A DNA stretch of 33,485 nucleotides from Paramacrobiotus richtersi. Taxonomy: Eukaryota; Tardigrada; Eutardigrada; Parachela; Macrobiotidae. This document shows, one piece after another, positions 29,016-33,485 of this stretch. Position 1 is the stretch's first letter, and every line of letters starts with the position of its first letter. The notes beneath the pieces are model-generated. The model was given only the letters and a program-made list of their open reading frames with translations. It had not been told where the DNA came from and made no database searches. The stretch covers positions 1-33,485 of the forward strand of contig JAQGAU010000240.1 of the NCBI GenBank assembly GCA_034698045.1, given 5' to 3'. Position numbers and translations under genes: made by a program.

Positions 29016-31325
29016 ATGGCGCTACTAATAAACTGCGCTGGATTGTTGGCTACTGGGGCTGTGCAAATTGCACTTGCAGCTGTGTTTGCTGTGATGAATA
29101 TCGGTAAGTAATAATAATGTCGTAGAACAAAATCATATTTTTATATGTTCTGTAATGTGGAAATATTTTTTTAGTTTTATTAGTTCACATGTATCATTGT
29201 TCGGGACTGCGCTTAAAAAGTTTTGACAGTTCTTGTAGAACTTCAGTCAAGCTGTTTCTTAGTTTGCAAGTCTGCAGCTAAGAACATGAAAGCGTCTCAG
29301 GATAATTACGACGGAACCCAATGGTCATAATATTTGTAATTTAGGATTTCTACCATTAGTTACCGCTGTCCAGTTGACAGCTTTTACTCATTTTGATGAA
29401 TCAGATAAAATAAGAACTTAACCGACAAGAGAATGCTAGTTGCGTTTATATCCATTTCAACTTAGTAATTGTATCCAAACGGTAACCTTGAATATTAGGG
29501 GAAGAATGTACTATACAGGAAGTAAATAAAAATAGAATTATCCAAACATTAAAGTAATAAATTAGGGAAATGGTAACAGTTCAGATAATGCATATCTGCG
29601 GTACAAATACCATTGCAATTGTATCCTTACCCATTTTAATTGCAATGCTGGCGCTGAAACTTACTACCGCAATTAAGTTAAACATGTAGTATTTTTGTAT
29701 ACAATAACTTAGTACTACATGTATCTCTATATCGCATTCAAACAATAGTTTGTTTTCATCGTATCATTTCGATGCTAACCAATGCCTGTGACCGGAAGCA
29801 AGTACTGTATTATACATGAAGGCCATGTAGAATCGTAGATTTACTGCATGATTATATTGTGTGCTACACTTCGTACCAGGGTACCCTTACAAATCAAATG
29901 TATCATTTAGATGGCGTGTGGAGGTATTCGTCGACCACGATCCCGTTGCACGGATTCGTAAACCCTACCACTTTTTTTGTCCTAACCGGATCCCTTGCCC
30001 TTGCTGCCGGCTGGGCGTTGCGATCCAGAGCATCATCGAGATACAGCCTTTACTATGTGATGCCATGCCTCGTCATCAACATTGTAACACTGCTGATGCT
30101 GACAGCACTTCCCGCCGCACCAGATAGTCCGTTTTCTCCCAATACTGGAAGCGTGCACATGATTCTGCATGTAATCGCATTGCTCCTCTGTCTTGCACAA
30201 GTTATTTTTGCCAGCATCACCGTCATTGAACGGAATGAATGTCGTACTGAATTTGACGAATATTTGCGCAATATGGCTGCTAACAGATCGACGGAAGCCG
30301 GTGAACGGAACAGCCCGAACCCCTTCCTTCCCCTCGTCACATCTCATCGACAGGTTGTTAACTGGCAGATAGATCTCAATGATCGAAAAGGTCTCCGGTT
30401 TCCTGTGTCATGCTGCAATTCAAAAAAGGTGGTGATTGAGCTAACTGTCGATGAACTTTGCACACTGATGGCTTTAAACCTATGCATGAGGGACTCTATC
30501 AGTCCGAACTGAGTAGGATGTCCCAGTCGGATGTCTACGATTTCGATGAGGTTACAGAAGCCGTTGGAGAATTGCTAACCGAGACTTCGACCTGTACGTA
30601 CATTATTTTTGGAACAAAATGATTCCTTATTTGGCAGATACCGTCATACTTGACCGAAATGTAACTCCGATTCCTTAACATTGCAGTTTCGGCTGACACA
30701 TGGGTCAGTGTGCGTAACGGTTCTCGATTTCCTGCTGGAGCTGTAAAAGTTGGTCTACGTCGGATTACTGGGTTAAATGATGATCATATGCCGAATGCCT
30801 ATGTTGCGCTATGGTAAGTTGACATCCTAGCGCTGCCAAGATAATAAACTACAATATATTCGTTATGGTGTGTGGACAGTTTACTTATATTATAATTAGT
30901 TGTGCATTAATATGATGCCTCATTCTTGCAGGTACAAAAACGCTGAACCAGTCTTTGGTCGTGCGCATAATGTTGATGGTGTGGTGTTAGCCTACTTCCC
31001 GCTGGACGGCATAGAATGGCACAGCTGTTACTGTGGTGACTTTAAGATTCTGATTAACAAAACACCTAACCGCCTTTCGTACGACTGGGTGACCCCGGAT
31101 CAAGCTGTTAATCAGCGAGACAACTTGGTGTGCGAAGGAGACTGTTGTCCGGCGTTAGTGCTGGATTGCGTCTACGATTCACCGCGACCTCTGCGAGGGG
31201 ATTTACTGGGCAAAGCGTCGCTCCAACAACAAAAGGCGTGGACGTGTTTCGCTGGAATAGAACGGGAGCATAGCGGGGACGAATTCCATGATCGAACCGT
31301 AATGCTGATTCGGAAGCCTTGCTGA
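29016..31325 (+). CDS. Four-helix membrane protein with C-terminal DM9-like repeats
   Basis: Five-exon model: 29016-29103, 29839-30428, 30491-30593, 30687-30813 and 30932-31325, 433 residues. Membrane helices lie near 7-28, 72-90, 100-121 and 135-158. A linker of about 100 residues follows (includes GLYQSELSRMSQSDVYDF). Then comes a region (about 265-433) resembling two DM9 (DUF3421) repeats: PAGAVKVG, EPVFGRAHNVDG and FKILINK, then SYDWVTPDQAV, RGDLLGKASL and a terminal IRKPC. DM9 proteins elsewhere act as mannose-binding lectins in invertebrate immunity. Topology would place this part on the cytoplasmic side. Exons 4 and 5 are secure. The acceptor of exon 2 (TCGTAG) was chosen for phase, and the 62-base third intron has weak sites, so the join of the two halves is less certain. 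The alternative is two adjacent genes. Confidence 0.65.
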
Positions 31326-32029
31326 ATTTGACAACTACGTTGAAAACTCCACGATTTCCGTAAAATAGATGGAATTATTGGTTTTTGATGACCGTGCTAC
31401 AGTACTAGTACTTCTTTTTGCTATTCGTTAACCACGGTATTATTTTGTCTGAACGTTTCATTTAGCTTGTCTTTAAAGCGCACCATTGGTTTGTAGAAAA
31501 GTTGTTTTGAAAGGTGATAACCGCACCTGTTTTCCCATTAAACAACTAACGAAATTCCAAATATTATTGTCGCACGAAAGTGTATTCACCAAGAACTACT
31601 ACATAGTACCAGGCAAATTATACTTGTGAACAGCCGCACTCAAATCTTTATACGCATATCATTCTCACGCAGGTTTAATTAATTTTGAGCTGCAGTGTGC
31701 GCCTGATGGATGAGATGTTATACCATCATATCTAATGAGAGATTATGTATTTACGTCAGCTTATCAATTTTCCAGTAACTTTTAAGAAAAGGAAGAGTAA
31801 GCGCATCAAATATCGAATCGGTTTCCAGACTTTGACTTGACTTAATTGCACCTGCCCGCCGCGTAAGTGGCTCGACTAGACGAAAATATTAATAATTTTG
31901 TTCTAATGGTGATATCTTTACACAATGTCAGTCGTTCAAACGTACTTGTTAGTTACGGCAGTGGTATACTTCTTCCTTCCGCCACTTAGGTCGCATTAAG
32001 CGAGGGCGTGTGTTTTGTACCATTTTAAC

Positions 32030-32059
32030 GAGATTCTTGCGTTACAGTTCAAGAATCTC
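32030..32059. repeat. Short perfect inverted repeat
   Basis: GAGATTCTTG and its exact complement separated by ten bases, about 95 bases upstream of a TATA-like motif. Confidence 0.7.
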
Positions 32060-32152
32060 TAATAAGATGCTGTGGCTTTTCCTGTGCGTAGCAGATGCAA
32101 GCCACTGGGCTTTTCGCATAACTGACGCGCAGCTTTCTTTCGTCTAAAAGAC

Positions 32153-32159
32153 TATATAT
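32153..32159 (+). promoter_or_regulatory. TATA-like element of GPCR-4
   Basis: TATATAT lies 48 bases before the ATG at 32201, implying a very short leader of about 18 bases. Confidence 0.45.
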
Positions 32160-32200
32160 CCAAAAACTTATATCGAAATCAGTAAATATTCGTTAGAATA

Positions 32201-33226
32201 ATGCAGGTTTGGAATGCAACAAACCGCACCATATATTTTGAGAGTTTTGGTAATAGTACCGAAAGTACTGCAATCAAATCTGGATGGACTCTGTGGCTCG
32301 GAGCGGTAGTCGGGATTTCCATCTTATCCCTTATCTTGAACCTAGCTGCTCTGTGTCTGCAATGCGCGTCATGTACTCACGTTTCATCCTTTACCATTTA
32401 CTTAATCGTCATATTCATCTCCAACGTTTTATACCTGAGTGTCGTACGTCCAATAGGCACGGTAAACTCCATATCTGGAGTATTTCCCGGAAATCATGCT
32501 TTATGCATGACCTTTCTGTACTTTCAAATGATCCTGAGTAATGTTCAACCCCTGTCGCACGTTCTGATATCGGTTAACAGATTATGGGCGATTTCGTTAC
32601 CGATCTCCTACAGAGCGCGACATAATAAGAAGTTGGCAGTTTGGATCTGCTGTGGAATGCTGACATACATTCATCTGGTACTCTTCACGAAGTTCTTGTT
32701 GGACTATTTGTATTTCAATCCACCGGGGACACAGAAAGGTTGTAACACTAGTACTGGGTCTTTGGCTACTTGGAATCGTATAGAACATATCCTCCAGAGA
32801 CAAATCCCGTTGTTTCTGGTGATCAGTATCTATATTTATATTATTGTCAAAAGATGGCAGAGAAAGCGAGAACGTACCCAGATTCACGTGCAGCTTGCGG
32901 AATATCGCGTGTCCAGTACGAACGTTACTAGACAAACGACCAGTACGAACGTTACCAGACAAACGACCAGGAATGACATTCCCGTTTACAGAGAGGGAAG
33001 AAGACAAGTTCGAACCGTAGACAGAAGGAAAATGGAGAAGCCGTTTCTTGTCTTGACGATGACATCGATTAGTGTGTTGATTTGTTGGATTCCAGCGGAT
33101 GTTTACTGGTTTGCTTTAGGGTTTTTTCAATATCGTTTCCCTGTTAATGTGTTTAATATTGCTACAATCTTGTATTCGCTACAGATGGTATTTGATCCTC
33201 TGATGTGGTATTTCAGTTTGAGATAA
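32201..33226 (+). CDS. GPCR-4: divergent class A orphan receptor, distant paralogue
   Basis: Intronless, 341 residues. It aligns with GPCR-1 to -3 throughout but is clearly more distant and on the opposite strand. The N-terminus has N-glycosylation sites (NATNRT, NST). Asn-Arg-Leu-Trp-Ala-Ile follows TM3, Cys-Trp-Ile-Pro lies in TM6, and TM7 ends Asp-Pro-Leu-Met-Trp followed by only Tyr-Phe-Ser-Leu-Arg. Here the stop is TAA with no GT donor at the site, which argues that the missing tail is real. The third intracellular loop contains a nine-residue tandem repeat (STNVTRQTT twice), encoded by a 27-base direct repeat starting at 32915 and 32942. It is probably the single-copy relative from which, or beside which, the array diverged. 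The ligand is unknown. Confidence 0.87.
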   Translation: MQVWNATNRTIYFESFGNSTESTAIKSGWTLWLGAVVGISILSLILNLAALCLQCASCTHVSSFTIYLIVIFISNVLYLSVVRPIGTVNSISGVFPGNHALCMTFLYFQMILSNVQPLSHVLISVNRLWAISLPISYRARHNKKLAVWICCGMLTYIHLVLFTKFLLDYLYFNPPGTQKGCNTSTGSLATWNRIEHILQRQIPLFLVISIYIYIIVKRWQRKRERTQIHVQLAEYRVSSTNVTRQTTSTNVTRQTTRNDIPVYREGRRQVRTVDRRKMEKPFLVLTMTSISVLICWIPADVYWFALGFFQYRFPVNVFNIATILYSLQMVFDPLMWYFSLR

Positions 33227-33485
33227 CTTTGCGGCTCGTTAATGTTTTCCAGATCCGTGGATGACGAAATGATGCATGGTGAAAATAGTGTGCCCTAAAT
33301 TTATTCTCAAGGATTTTCACCGTAGTTGTGTTTCTCTCGCAGTCTGTAGTCAAAGAGAAGAAGCCTTTATTCACCCATTTCCCAATCAAGTTTGAGATCC
33401 TGCATCTACATAAGATCAGAAAAAGCACGACAGACAAGTAATCCTCAACAAAGCAAGATTAGAGAACCATAAACAGCAGACGTTA
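33227..33485. other. Downstream DNA, nothing seen
   Basis: No open frame or element that I can support. Confidence 0.5.

Larger units (their letters stand above)
31326..32200. other. Intergenic upstream of GPCR-4
   Basis: No gene seen. An inverted repeat lies at 32030-32059 and a TATA-like TATATAT at 32153-32159. Confidence 0.5.

Noticed and set aside
29861-30127. Alternative frame of exon 2 joined by the acceptor at 29877-29879
   Set aside because: Phase fits exon 1, but the frame ends after about 80 codons and lacks the three hydrophobic helices visible in the other frame.
32597-33007. 136-codon minus-strand frame
   Set aside because: Antisense shadow of GPCR-4, with no start context or family features.

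Overview
The window is nuclear DNA of an invertebrate animal. Genes are split by GT-AG introns of about 60 to 800 bases, TATA boxes and AATAAA signals are present, and the proteins are metazoan types: zeta-class glutathione transferase, Ly6/three-finger proteins, class A GPCRs, a ChtBD2 chitin-binding protein and a DM9-like protein. A chitin-using ecdysozoan, perhaps a tardigrade, is my best guess. That is inference from gene content, not a sequence match.

Layout. 1-792: last exon of an unrecognised + strand gene; the AT-rich DNA before it carries a miRNA-precursor-like hairpin. 1435-4453: two tandem minus-strand zeta GST genes with identical exon structure. 4454-7229: gene-poor DNA with a 90-base tandem duplication and a second miRNA-like hairpin. 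6800-23900: a segmental array. Each unit has one or two three-exon Ly6-like genes on + and one intronless GPCR gene on -, facing each other. Three units hold GPCRs at 10808-11827, 15796-16791 and 20997-22025. A fourth, partial unit holds only a Ly6 gene. Between units 2 and 3 lies a decayed GPCR fragment. Ly6 copies differ sharply in fate: one keeps a GPI tail, one is soluble, one has a replaced tail, one carries an in-frame stop, one lost its tail, and one is a remnant. 25817-27835: a seven-exon secreted chitin-binding gene of 512 codons, built from three near-identical modules joined by Lys/Arg-rich furin-like sites; it looks like a polyprotein precursor. 27836-29015: a perfect 18-bp palindrome and a third, very strong miRNA-like hairpin. 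29016-31325: a five-exon gene predicted to fuse a four-helix membrane module to DM9-like repeats. 32201-33226: a fourth, more distant intronless GPCR of the same family, on +.

How the genes may fit together. The Ly6/GPCR pairs have been duplicated as a unit. Their shared upstream blocks, and a TGACCTTTAGGTCA palindrome kept in almost every unit, suggest related control. A functional link between the surface three-finger proteins and the receptors is only a hypothesis. The two GSTs would act in tyrosine breakdown or detoxification. The chitin-binding precursor would act outside the cell in cuticle, gut lining or mucus.
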